Made by a program: the position numbers and the translations under genes
Shown: positions 1-6,105 of the stretch, piece after piece
Layout of the letters: each line of letters begins with the position of its first letter
Position numbering within the stretch: position 1 is the first letter of the stretch
Notes under the pieces: model-generated
Seen by the model: the letters and a program-made list of their open reading frames with translations, nothing else
Database searches by the model: none
What the model was told of the DNA's origin: nothing
Origin: a virus
Virus record (IMG/VR): IMGVR_UViG_3300028596_000034
Span: 1-37,882 of that record
Length of the DNA stretch: 37,882 bases
Strand: one strand, 5' to 3'

Positions 1-126
1 ACATCCAGAATCGGAGATATCCTTTTCCGTCTTTGCTTCCAATCTTCCCTCCGGCTTTTGCCTTGTTGCTAATTGTCTTCTTCCAGTAAAGAAAACCATC
101 TCGATATTCGACATGCTCGCTCAAAA
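1..126. repeat. Terminal direct repeat, left copy
   Basis: Identical to 37749-37874 over 126 bases. After base 126 the copies differ at three of the next eight positions (127, 129, 131), where the window stops. An HNH endonuclease gene is continuous if the copies are overlaid, so this is best read as the overlap of a circular or circularly permuted genome, not a T7-type packaged terminal repeat. Confidence 0.9.
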
Positions 127-172
127 ATCCTCTCAAGGCATTTTCGTCCATTTCGTTTTCGTTGTTGGTCAC
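1..172 (-). CDS. HNH-AP2 endonuclease, N-terminal part (gene spans the genome join)
   Basis: This is the start of the gene whose remainder lies at 37393-37748 (displayed to 37872). The preferred start is GTG at 172, seven bases after a GAGGAG ribosome site that overlaps the stop of the gene ending at 184. An in-frame ATG at 151 has no such site. Through the join the protein is 175 residues. It begins with an acidic stretch (MTNNENEMDENALRG) followed by the conserved part starting SEHVEYRDGFLYWKK. Domains are described under the right-hand part. The split is an artefact of where the circle was opened. Confidence 0.8.
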   Translation of the reverse strand, partial: MTNNENEMDENALRGFLSEHVEYRDGFLYWKKTISNKAKAGGKIGSKDGKGYLRFWM

Positions 173-183
173 GGTGGTTCTCC

Positions 184-756
184 TCAGAACGGAATGCATT
201 GATCAAAAAAGTCTTTGCCGCCGCAGTCGACAAGGCCGCAGGTCGGGCATGGCTTCTTGGGGTCGTTCGGGTCGACTGGCTTTGCCCATTCGGGCTGCTC
301 GAAAGCTATCTGGGTCAGTTCCCAGCAAGACAGGAACATAGATCGGCCAAATTCATCGGACTCGCCCTGCATGAAGTAGGCCTCGTAGGTGTAAATACCT
401 GGGCCATGCTCAAACTCATGTTCCTCTCCGGAAATCTGCTCTTCGATTCCGTGCAAGCCTTCAGTCGTGCATTCACCGTTCACGCCGATGATGAATGGAT
501 CGTCGCCGGCGGTGTGCATAACCTTGATCAACAGGTTTTCTCTGGTTCTGAATTCTCCACGGTAAATAGCCAGTGCATCGAGCAGCATCTTGACGTGCGA
601 TCCGTTCCCGCCACAGTAGCCGCGGTAGTGAGTGTGCACATTGATATCCCAGTGCTTAACGACCTGCCAAAGCGCTTCAAACTGAGGCAGCAGCAGTTCT
701 GCAGGCGAAGGGTTCGGCATTTCGGTAATGATTACGGATGGTTCAATCTTGCTCAT
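184..756 (-). CDS. Conserved-type phage protein of unknown function, Cys-containing C-terminus
   Basis: A 190-residue acidic, soluble protein that I do not recognise. The middle has a His/Tyr/Cys/Gly-rich patch (HTHYRGYCGGNGSH, about residues 41-54). The C-terminus carries CPTCGLVDCGG, a possible zinc knuckle. The start is ATG 756 behind GAGAGGCGTGACC, a version of the linker seen at several gene starts in this genome. It sits directly downstream of the helicase gene and overlaps the ribosome site of the HNH-AP2 gene, so it belongs to the leftward replication operon. A role in DNA metabolism is only a guess from position. Confidence 0.7.
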   Translation of the reverse strand: MSKIEPSVIITEMPNPSPAELLLPQFEALWQVVKHWDINVHTHYRGYCGGNGSHVKMLLDALAIYRGEFRTRENLLIKVMHTAGDDPFIIGVNGECTTEGLHGIEEQISGEEHEFEHGPGIYTYEAYFMQGESDEFGRSMFLSCWELTQIAFEQPEWAKPVDPNDPKKPCPTCGLVDCGGKDFFDQCIPF

Positions 757-770
757 TGGTCACGCCTCTC

Positions 771-2135
771 TCAGTCCAACAGTGATTTCTTGGCATACGA
801 GCGAGTCGGCTTCGGGCTCAACTCGCGGTATTCGTCTTCGCTCAGCATGTCGCTGAACGAGCTGTACTTGCCCTGGTAGCGGGCGCGGACTGTGCCGGGC
901 TCGCCGTCACGGATCGCGCCGATGATGATCTCGGCAACGCCGCGGCACTCTGTGTGCTCGTTGTAAACCTCGTCGCGGTAAACGAAGAGGATTACGTCGG
1001 CGTCCTGCTCGATGGACCCTGAGTCGCGCAGGTCGCTCGGGATTGGGCGCTTGTTCGGGCGCTGCTCAAGCGCACGGCTCAGCTGCGACAGTGCGATAAC
1101 TACGCATCCAAGCTCCTTGGCTAGTAGCTTCAGCGCACGGGTGATCTCGGATATCCGCTGCACTGGGCTGGCCTTGTGGTCGTCGATGTCCACCAAGCCG
1201 ATGTGGTCTACCAGCAGCACCTTCAGGCCATGCTTCAACTTGTGCCGGCGCGCCGCTGCACGAATCTGGTTGATCGTCGCGCTCTTGCGCTTGTAGAACG
1301 TCAGTCCAGATGCCGCGATCTTGGCCGTAGTCTCGCTCAGCTCCTTGGCGTGGCTCTTGAACACGGAGCCGGACTTCAGCGCGTCAAGCGGAATGCTGCC
1401 CAGGTGCGCTATCGACTTGTCCATCAGCTGTCGCGTGCTCATCTCCAGGCTTACAGCCAGGACCTGCTCGTTGAGCGTGACCCCGATGTGGTCGCAGATG
1501 TTCTGCGCCAGAGTGGTCTTACCCATCTTCGGCCGGCCGGCGATGATGATCAGCTGCTCTTCCTTGAGTCCATGCAGGTGATCGTCCAGCGCCTTGATCC
1601 CAGTCGATAGCCCGTCCATGGCTCCAGCGAGGCTCTCACGGCGCTCAAGCTCTTCCATGTGCTCGCGTAAGGCCTCGCAGGCGTTCAGCGTCTCAGCGCT
1701 CATCGTTTGGCCTTGTACGCCCATGATCTCTGCCTGAGCCCTGCCAATCTTGTCCTGCGCGTCACCGGCAGACGCCGCGATCTCTTCGATGATTCGCGAG
1801 ACCTTGATCAGGTCGCGGTCAACAGAGCGCGCCTGAACGATCCGAACATACTCCTTGGCGTTCGCCGCGCTGGGCGTGTTCCGGTGCAGGTCGACAACGT
1901 AGGGCAGTGCAGGCTCCCCGTTGTCCAGCGTGCCGATCTCGTCAGACACGGTCAGCACATCAACCGAACGCTCCTTGGCCCGCAAATCCGTGATCGCCTT
2001 GTACACCGCCTGGTTGTACGAGAAAAAGAAATCCGACGGCTTCAAGTCCATGGCCAGGATGTCGATCAACTCAGGGTTGATCAGCATCGAGCCCAACACA
2101 CCCTGCTCTGCCTCCTGGCTCCATGGTTCATGCAT
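771..2135 (-). CDS. Replicative DNA helicase, DnaB family
   Basis: A 454-residue DnaB-type hexameric helicase (compare P22 gp12), expected to unwind the phage replication fork. The N-terminal domain has the DnaB opening EAEQGVLGSMLINPE. The RecA-like core has Walker A GRPKMGKTT (200-208), the catalytic Glu in SLEMS (E230), Walker B VLLVDHIG (D310), then ALSQLSRALEQR and DLRDSGSIEQDADVI, typical of motif H4 and the arginine-finger region. Length is normal for the family. Its start overlaps the end of the initiator gene by 8 bases, suggesting translational coupling. An initiator-helicase pair replaces the O/P arrangement of lambda, so no separate helicase loader is needed. Confidence 0.95.
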   Translation of the reverse strand: MHEPWSQEAEQGVLGSMLINPELIDILAMDLKPSDFFFSYNQAVYKAITDLRAKERSVDVLTVSDEIGTLDNGEPALPYVVDLHRNTPSAANAKEYVRIVQARSVDRDLIKVSRIIEEIAASAGDAQDKIGRAQAEIMGVQGQTMSAETLNACEALREHMEELERRESLAGAMDGLSTGIKALDDHLHGLKEEQLIIIAGRPKMGKTTLAQNICDHIGVTLNEQVLAVSLEMSTRQLMDKSIAHLGSIPLDALKSGSVFKSHAKELSETTAKIAASGLTFYKRKSATINQIRAAARRHKLKHGLKVLLVDHIGLVDIDDHKASPVQRISEITRALKLLAKELGCVVIALSQLSRALEQRPNKRPIPSDLRDSGSIEQDADVILFVYRDEVYNEHTECRGVAEIIIGAIRDGEPGTVRARYQGKYSSFSDMLSEDEYRELSPKPTRSYAKKSLLD

Positions 2136-2820
2136 TGTCGTAATTTCCCTCGGCTACCTTTTTGAAATTGGCTGGCTTCATGAGCCAATCGAAGGCGAAT
2201 GTCTTTTGGCTCATAAGGAAGGTGCTGTCGCGCACCACCGTGAAGTACCTCTCCCAGAATTCAACACTCTGGAATTTCTTGTCCTTCCGCCACAGAGACC
2301 GGATAGCCTTGCGCCTTGCGTCGTCACGGATCCGAACCCTTGGCTTCGTTGGCAATACTCGCTCGTAGACCTCGAAGATTTCATCGACAGGGACGTCGTC
2401 AGCTTGCTGATGACAAGGGTTTTTATCTTCCTTCTCTGTATTACTTAAACCTGTATTCTTCCCTTGCGTGTTTTCCGAAGAACCTTCATCGCCTTTTCCG
2501 AAGGGGTTCTTCGTATTTTCCGAAGAAGTCGCATAGCGCGGAATGATCTTGATGATGCGCTGAACCGTCCTGACGCCTTCACGCTTCTGATCAACCGTAA
2601 CGAACCCCTTGCTTGCCAGAGAGCTGATGATCTCGGACACCCTGGATGTCGAAATGCTGAACATGTCGGCAAAGTGAGCGTTGCTGGCAAAGCAGCCACG
2701 CCCAAGCCTTGAAAGGCTCTCGATCTCGACGTACATGAGCTTTTCGCCGACGGTCAGTTCCTTGGTAAGCCAGAGATCCGCAGGAATCCAGATCCCTCTG
2801 AAATCACGATTCGGATTCAT
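2128..2820 (-). CDS. Phage replication initiator with winged-helix N-terminus (O-like)
   Basis: A 230-residue protein immediately before the helicase gene, in the position of lambda O or P22 gp18. Residues about 10-100 look like a winged-helix DNA-binding domain (KLMYVEIESLSRLGRGCF, then FSISTSRVSEIISSLASKGFV, the recognition helix region). A polar low-complexity linker (about 95-140) containing SSENT twice separates it from a C-terminal helical domain (about 145-220, EVYERVLPTKPR to FDWLMKPANFKK), probably the helicase-contacting part. The DNA encoding the linker holds three spaced iterons and an AT-rich tract, so the gene likely contains its own origin, as lambda O does. Family assignment is from architecture and position. 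Confidence 0.85.
   Translation of the reverse strand: MNPNRDFRGIWIPADLWLTKELTVGEKLMYVEIESLSRLGRGCFASNAHFADMFSISTSRVSEIISSLASKGFVTVDQKREGVRTVQRIIKIIPRYATSSENTKNPFGKGDEGSSENTQGKNTGLSNTEKEDKNPCHQQADDVPVDEIFEVYERVLPTKPRVRIRDDARRKAIRSLWRKDKKFQSVEFWERYFTVVRDSTFLMSQKTFAFDWLMKPANFKKVAEGNYDNA
2419..2525. other. Putative replication origin: three iterons plus AT-rich tract inside the initiator gene
   Basis: TTTTCCGAAG occurs at 2471-2480, 2494-2503 and 2516-2525. The start spacing of 23 and 22 bp places all copies on one face of the helix. Two copies share the longer form TTTTCCGAAGAA, preceded by CGT or CGTA. Immediately beside them (2419-2463) is a T/A-rich tract suited to unwinding. Lambda ori has the same plan (iterons inside gene O beside an AT-rich region). 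The repeats are seen directly; origin function is inferred. Confidence 0.65.
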
Positions 2821-3376
2821 CGTCCGACTCCTTGGTTAGGGCGTTCTTCTTTGCTTCAGCCAGTGCCGCGGCAAGAGTCGAATGCTCTACCGGGCATGGA
2901 AGAGGCAAAACATGGGTCCACCCCATTCGCTCAAAATGGTAGGTGTCAGTCGTCTTCAAAATCAGGACTCCCATGTGCAGAAGACGTGTTGCTACCTTCG
3001 ACGAGATCACCTCGCCAACGGGAGACTCCTTAAGCGCCCACTTCACATGAAGTGAGCTGTAGTGCTCATTGCTCTTTGAGGTATTGCACGACCGGCACGC
3101 ATACATGAGATTTGGCGGACGATCCTCGCCACCAAGGCGACGTGGCTTGATGTGTTCGACGTGAGCATTTGGATTGCCACTCCAGTCTTCACCTAGAACG
3201 CAGCCGCAATAGCCGCACTTCCCATCCTGAATCGAAAAAAGCCAGTCCTTGAACTCGTCCGTAAAGGACGCGGTGAAATCGTCAAAACGACGGACCACTG
3301 GCCCGACAAAGCCGAAGCCATCTGACTTTTTCAACGTAACCAGGTCTGCTTGTCGCTTATTGCTGACAATCCTCAT
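2804..3376 (-). CDS. HNH endonuclease
   Basis: A 190-residue protein with a classic zinc-bound HNH fold: CGYC (C54, C57), HVEHIKPRRLGG (H72, H75), the conserved Asn in RPPNL (N89) and CRSCNTSK (C94, C97). The N-terminal 50 and C-terminal 90 residues are not recognised and may supply DNA specificity. The start ATG at 3376 overlaps the stop of the cro-like gene and follows GGGGAAG. It overlaps the initiator gene by 17 bases. It sits where lambda carries cII, between cro and the replication genes, so it is either a free-standing homing-type nuclease or a domesticated operon member. Confidence 0.9.
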   Translation of the reverse strand: MRIVSNKRQADLVTLKKSDGFGFVGPVVRRFDDFTASFTDEFKDWLFSIQDGKCGYCGCVLGEDWSGNPNAHVEHIKPRRLGGEDRPPNLMYACRSCNTSKSNEHYSSLHVKWALKESPVGEVISSKVATRLLHMGVLILKTTDTYHFERMGWTHVLPLPCPVEHSTLAAALAEAKKNALTKESDDESES

Positions 3377-3546
3377 TTCTTCCCCTTACTCATTTTGAGC
3401 TTGCCTTTGGTCACGATCTGGATGTGTGGCTGGCGCATGGCAGGAACCTCATCGCCCCAACGGTAGATCGCTTGGGTTGTCACGCCCAAAGCCTCTGCTG
3501 CCTGTCGAACACCACCAAAGTGGTCTATTACGTCTTGGGTTTTCAT
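3373..3546 (-). CDS. cro: Cro-like transcriptional repressor
   Basis: A 57-residue basic protein starting MKTQDVIDHFGG. The helix-turn-helix is in VRQAAEALGVTTQAIYRW, very close to the P22/HK022 Cro family, which is this short. The start at ATG 3546 is chosen because GGAG lies six bases upstream. An ATG two codons earlier lacks this spacing, and further extension would run into the promoter. It is the first gene of the leftward arm, with a leader of only about 25 bases. It probably binds the TTGCA-containing repeats at 3564-3614 and lowers both divergent promoters. No partner CI gene is visible. Confidence 0.88.
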   Translation of the reverse strand: MKTQDVIDHFGGVRQAAEALGVTTQAIYRWGDEVPAMRQPHIQIVTKGKLKMSKGKK

Positions 3547-3563
3547 GTGCATCTCCGTCTGTC

Positions 3564-3614
3564 GATGCAACCAATATACGTTGGTAATTTTATTTTGCAA
3601 TGGGGGTTGCAATG
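3564..3614. promoter_or_regulatory. Operator-like repeats between the divergent promoters
   Basis: TTGCAATG occurs twice in direct orientation (3595-3602 and 3607-3614). GGTTGCAAT (3605-3613) recurs inverted as GATGCAACC (3564-3572). CCAATATACGTTGG (3571-3584) is an imperfect palindrome. These sites cover both -35 boxes and the leftward -10, as expected for Cro operators. The repeats are visible; the binding protein is inferred from the adjacent gene. Confidence 0.55.
3573..3600 (-). promoter_or_regulatory. Putative leftward early promoter (PR-like)
   Basis: On the minus strand, TTGCAA (3600-3595), a 16-bp spacer, then TATATT (3578-3573), about 27 bases before the cro-like ATG. Both hexamers are close to the sigma-70 consensus. 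It overlaps an imperfect palindrome, CCAATATACGTTGG (3571-3584), and would be directly blocked by a repressor bound there. Confidence 0.7.
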
Positions 3615-3635
3615 TTTTTCTGCCTGATCCATTAT
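3607..3635 (+). promoter_or_regulatory. Putative rightward early promoter (PL-like)
   Basis: TTGCAA (3607-3612), a 17-bp spacer, then CATTAT (3630-3635, four of six consensus). Its -35 lies only 6 bp (TGGGGG) from the -35 of the leftward promoter. TTGCAA is its own reverse complement, so each box can be read either way. Transcription would start near 3642, leaving a leader of about 235 bases before the first gene. Confidence 0.55.
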
Positions 3636-3672
3636 TCGCTCAACAACGCAACACACCAAACGCAGCTTCACC

Positions 3673-3714
3673 CGCTCTTTACACAACTCGACGCAACAAC
3701 CCTCCCGACCGGGA
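3673..3714 (+). promoter_or_regulatory. Putative antitermination site: boxA followed by a hairpin
   Basis: CGCTCTTTACACA at 3673-3685 closely matches known boxA elements (lambda nutR CGCTCTTACACA, P22 CGCTCTTTA). Eighteen bases on, TCCC-GACC-GGGA (3703-3714) can form a small hairpin in the place of boxB. It lies in the long leader of the rightward arm, exactly where lambda nutL would be. The hairpin loop is not the GNRA-like loop used by lambda N. The boxA match is good; function is inferred. Confidence 0.6.
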
Positions 3715-3757
3715 AAGGCAGTTAGCAACCCACATAGCCATGCGGCTCCCTGGGGCT

Positions 3758-3809
3758 GGCCGTATCGGCCTCGGTAGGCGGGAGTAGGTGCACGGGAATT
3801 CCCGTGTAC
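3758..3809 (+). promoter_or_regulatory. Leader hairpin and 22-bp palindrome
   Basis: GGCCG-TAT-CGGCC (3758-3770) is followed by a near-perfect 22-bp palindrome at 3788-3809 whose core CACGGGAATTCCCGTG (3791-3806) is exact; only the third and its mirrored base break the outer symmetry. In RNA this is a stem with almost no loop; in DNA it is a good dimer-binding operator. A weaker repeat, TGCCA-N9-TGGCA, follows (about 3828-3846). Together with boxA this fills the 331-base gap before the first rightward gene, where I find no convincing coding sequence. Confidence 0.5.
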
Positions 3810-3877
3810 GTGATTGCTTTCCTCGGTGCCATTCCATGAGTGGCATCAGGGGGAAATCAACCAACGAGGAAAGAGGT

Positions 3878-4306
3878 ATGCAATTTGAAAACTTGGGCTG
3901 CTTGTACGACTTTGCTGTTGCTATCGGCCTGCTTCTTAGCGTGGCTTGGGTGGCTTGCTACATTCTCAGCTGGGTTTGGGCTTGGACTTGGGCTTGGATT
4001 GACGATTCGAAAAGCCCGAGGAACAACCCATTGCTCAGCAAAACGATGAAGCTGATGGGCTGGAAGGAAGGGAATTGGCTTTATGGCTACTCAAAGAGTG
4101 GCCGTGGTTCAGATGGGGAGGCTGCATTTTTCTATCCACTTCTGGCGCTTCTGTTCACGCCGTGCCTGGCGCTGACAATCCTGGTTTTCTACCCGCTGGC
4201 GATCGGAATAGCCTGCGCATTTGCGCTTGCCCATATCACCCGCTTCGCGCGGCGCCACAAGAAGCTATTCGACAAGCACATCAAAGACCCTGATGCACAC
4301 AAATGA
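3878..4306 (+). CDS. Membrane protein, first gene of the rightward arm
   Basis: 142 residues with about three hydrophobic segments: roughly 10-40 (AVAIGLLLSVAWVACYIL, then a Trp-rich WVWAWTWAWI run), and two close helices at about 90-130 (FFYPLLALLFTPCLALTIL, FYPLAIGIACAFALAHI). The C-terminus is basic and probably cytoplasmic. ATG 3878 is chosen because of the strong GAGGAAAGAGG just before it; the frame is open upstream but without a ribosome site. It takes the place of the lambda N gene but is not N-like. Superinfection exclusion or membrane remodelling would fit, but no family is recognised. Confidence 0.75.
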   Translation: MQFENLGCLYDFAVAIGLLLSVAWVACYILSWVWAWTWAWIDDSKSPRNNPLLSKTMKLMGWKEGNWLYGYSKSGRGSDGEAAFFYPLLALLFTPCLALTILVFYPLAIGIACAFALAHITRFARRHKKLFDKHIKDPDAHK

Positions 4307-4313
4307 TTGACTA

Positions 4314-4337
4314 GCTGCGCTTGGCGACAGGCGCAGC
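4314..4337 (+). other. Intergenic hairpin
   Basis: GCTGCGC (4314-4320) and GCGCAGC (4331-4337) form a perfect 7-bp stem with a 10-base loop, just after the membrane-protein gene. No T-tract follows, so it is more likely an RNA-processing or attenuation structure than a terminator. Confidence 0.4.
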
Positions 4338-4365
4338 GTGTGAATCGAACGAATGGAGAAATGCC

Positions 4366-4554
4366 GTGACCGATATCTTCCAAAAAGTGATGCAAGACAA
4401 CGCCTGGACCTGCCACAGCATTGAGGTAGAGCCGGCAATTGAGATGCCTGGGCGTGTAACAGGTATCTGCATCGAAATCTGCGACGCAGAAGCGCCGATC
4501 TTCATTAGCTCAGATCAGCTACGGAAGATGGCTGACGAAGCGGACAAGCAATGA
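4366..4554 (+). CDS. Small protein of unknown function
   Basis: 62 residues starting at GTG 4366 (VTDIFQKVMQDN), which has GGAGAA seven bases upstream. A TTG further upstream at 4321 would translate through the preceding hairpin and is less likely. It is soluble and acidic, ending SSDQLRKMADEADKQ. The pattern of a short beta region (VTGICIEICDAEAPIFIS) then a helix resembles small early phage proteins, but I do not recognise a family. Its stop overlaps the next start (ATGA). Confidence 0.6.
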   Translation: MTDIFQKVMQDNAWTCHSIEVEPAIEMPGRVTGICIEICDAEAPIFISSDQLRKMADEADKQ

Positions 4555-4706
4555 CCGACCTACCCCTAGACCCACCCGACGAAACCTACAAATGCCCCTT
4601 CTGCAAGCAGCAGTGCGGCGGCCCAAACTCATATCGGCAGCACGTCATGCGCTGCCCGATGAACACTGACCTGGACCCTGAGCCGAATACGGAGAGTGAC
4701 CAATGA
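4551..4706 (+). CDS. Small zinc-finger protein
   Basis: 51 residues, overlapping both neighbours by ATGA-type junctions (4551-4554 and 4703-4706). The core CPFCKQQCGGPNSYRQH is followed by VMRC, a C-x2-C...H-x3-C arrangement like a C2HC/C2H2 finger; both tails are acidic and proline-rich. Probably a small nucleic-acid- or protein-binding early protein. The tight overlaps and intact zinc ligands support it being real despite its size. Confidence 0.65.
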   Translation: MTDLPLDPPDETYKCPFCKQQCGGPNSYRQHVMRCPMNTDLDPEPNTESDQ

Positions 4707-4909
4707 GCAAAGACCATAGCGAACCTGCATTCCCAAGCGCTTCCCACGAATATGGGCCGGTGCTTGGACTTTCGATCCGAGATTACTTCGCGGCAAAGGC
4801 AATGCAGGGCTGGTCGGCAAATCCGATCCCCCAAGACTCCTCAATTCAAGAGGTTGCTGCATGGGCATATCGTCAAGCCGACGCCATGATTGAGGCGCGC
4901 GCCAAATGA
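4703..4909 (+). CDS. Small conserved-type phage protein
   Basis: 68 residues. It contains GLSIRDYFAAKAMQGW (about 22-37), the hallmark of a widespread family of small accessory phage proteins of unknown function often found in lambdoid early regions. The C-terminal part is a helix (EVAAWAYRQADAMIEAR). It starts with GGAGAGTGACCAATGA, one copy of a linker repeated at several starts in this genome, and overlaps the next gene by 4 bases. Confidence 0.75.
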   Translation: MSKDHSEPAFPSASHEYGPVLGLSIRDYFAAKAMQGWSANPIPQDSSIQEVAAWAYRQADAMIEARAK

Positions 4910-5139
4910 ACCGAGAACTCAGCAACCAAGTGCGCGACCTGATCGAGGCGCGCTTCCTGGCCGTAGCCGATAAGGGCCTGACCTGTTGCCTGCAGCGGGA
5001 GATTGAAACCGCCGTGGACATGGCCGGCCTGTGCGGTGCCATCGAGATCGAAGAGCAGCGGCACTACAAGGAGCGGCTGAGCAAGCTCGAAGCGCGCAAT
5101 CACGAACAATGGAAAGAACAGCTTGCGAGGATTGGGTAA
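4906..5139 (+). CDS. Small helical protein of unknown function
   Basis: 77 residues, predicted almost entirely helical and charged (LSNQVRDLIEARF, then IEEQRHYKERLSKLEARN), so probably a coiled coil or dimer. It begins inside an ATGA overlap with the upstream gene and ends in a TAATG overlap with the next. No family recognised. Confidence 0.65.
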   Translation: MNRELSNQVRDLIEARFLAVADKGLTCCLQREIETAVDMAGLCGAIEIEEQRHYKERLSKLEARNHEQWKEQLARIG

Positions 5140-5687
5140 TGGAAATTGATTGGAGAAAGGCGCCAGAAGACGCAACGCACTTCGTAATCAGCGCAGAAGC
5201 GCGCATCCCATCAGGCTGGTATCAGGCAGACGGGAACAAGATGCGCGACTTGTCCCGGGAGGGCGAGTACACATTCCGGCTTGATGATCTGCACGATGAT
5301 CGACCCTTGCGTTTAGCCCCACGGCCGAACCAATGGAACGGCGAAGGCCTGCCGCCGGTTGGCATGGTGTGCGAACGAATGTGGATGTCTGGCCCAGCAA
5401 GCTACACGCCTGTCAGGGTTATCGCTCACGATAGCGGGCAGGCAATTTATCGATTTATTGAAGATCGGCGCAAAGGAGAGGTTCAGGCTGATTCTCAGGG
5501 TGAAGGAGATTCATCCGGAAATCCGATATTCCGCCCCATCCGCACGCCCGAGCAGATCGCGGCGGAAGAGCGAGACAAGGGCATTGAAGTGATCCGTGAA
5601 TTGCTGAGCAATGTGGCTTGCGACGACTTCCATGCTGCTGTCGCCATCTACGACGCCGGCTACCGCAAGCAGGAACCAAACAAATAG
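5139..5687 (+). CDS. Early phage protein of unknown function
   Basis: 182 residues. ATG 5139 overlaps the preceding stop (TAATG); the frame is open further upstream, but that part is the shadow of the preceding gene. The N-terminus (MEIDWRKAPEDATHF) and Trp/Pro-rich middle (RPNQWNGEGLPPVGMVCE) occur in accessory proteins of many tailed phages, often in pieces and mosaics. The C-terminus is a helical tail (AAEERDKGIEVIRELL). No catalytic motif is visible. Confidence 0.7.
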   Translation: MEIDWRKAPEDATHFVISAEARIPSGWYQADGNKMRDLSREGEYTFRLDDLHDDRPLRLAPRPNQWNGEGLPPVGMVCERMWMSGPASYTPVRVIAHDSGQAIYRFIEDRRKGEVQADSQGEGDSSGNPIFRPIRTPEQIAAEERDKGIEVIRELLSNVACDDFHAAVAIYDAGYRKQEPNK

Positions 5688-5702
5688 ACCAAGGAGGCGA
5701 CC

Positions 5703-5936
5703 ATGAAATCGCAGGCCACACGCTTGACCGAAGAGCAGCGCGCAATGTTCGACTACTGGACCTGCAAGGGCCACAAGTTCAAGGCCGGCGAGAAGCCGCC
5801 CGCGTCAACGCATACGCCGCCGAGCCTGGCAACGCGCTGCCCGGTTGCTGATGCGCTGGTCGGCCTGTTCGTGATCGTCTTCTGCATGTTCTTGCTGGGC
5901 ATGTGGGTCTACTACGGCGCCGGCCTTCATGGCTGA
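5703..5936 (+). CDS. Small single-pass membrane protein
   Basis: 77 residues: a soluble N-terminal part (about 1-48) with TEEQRAMFDYWTCKGHKF, then one hydrophobic segment (about 50-72, ALVGLFVIVFCMFLLGMWV). AAGGAGG precedes the ATG. The topology suggests a small inner-membrane protein with a cytoplasmic head. It overlaps the next gene by 8 bases. Confidence 0.65.
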   Translation: MKSQATRLTEEQRAMFDYWTCKGHKFKAGEKPPASTHTPPSLATRCPVADALVGLFVIVFCMFLLGMWVYYGAGLHG

Positions 5937-6102
5937 CCTCACCGTAATCCGCGTCGTGAAGCCGGCGCACAAACGATTCCAGCAGTTCTGGGTGCTCGCC
6001 GAGGTCAAGCAGGCCTTCGGCGAAAACTTCGAGAAGCTGCTGATGTTCAACACCAAGGCCGAGGCTGACCGCGTTGGGCCTGGGTACAACTTCAAGGGGT
6101 GA
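5929..6102 (+). CDS. Small basic protein of unknown function
   Basis: 57 residues (MADLTVIRVVKPAHKRFQQF...), compact alpha/beta-looking and Lys/Arg-rich. It starts 8 bases inside the preceding gene and stops three bases before the next ATG, within a GGGTGACCAATGA linker copy. No family recognised; the tight packing and good codon use support it. Confidence 0.55.
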   Translation: MADLTVIRVVKPAHKRFQQFWVLAEVKQAFGENFEKLLMFNTKAEADRVGPGYNFKG

Positions 6103-6105
6103 CCA

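Noticed and set aside
1-126. T7-type fixed terminal repeat
   Set aside because: An endonuclease gene is continuous across the join, and the packaging and portal proteins are of the headful P22 type.
3545-3787. Plus-strand frame in the control region
   Set aside because: Would cover the promoters and boxA, has no ribosome site, and the translation looks random.
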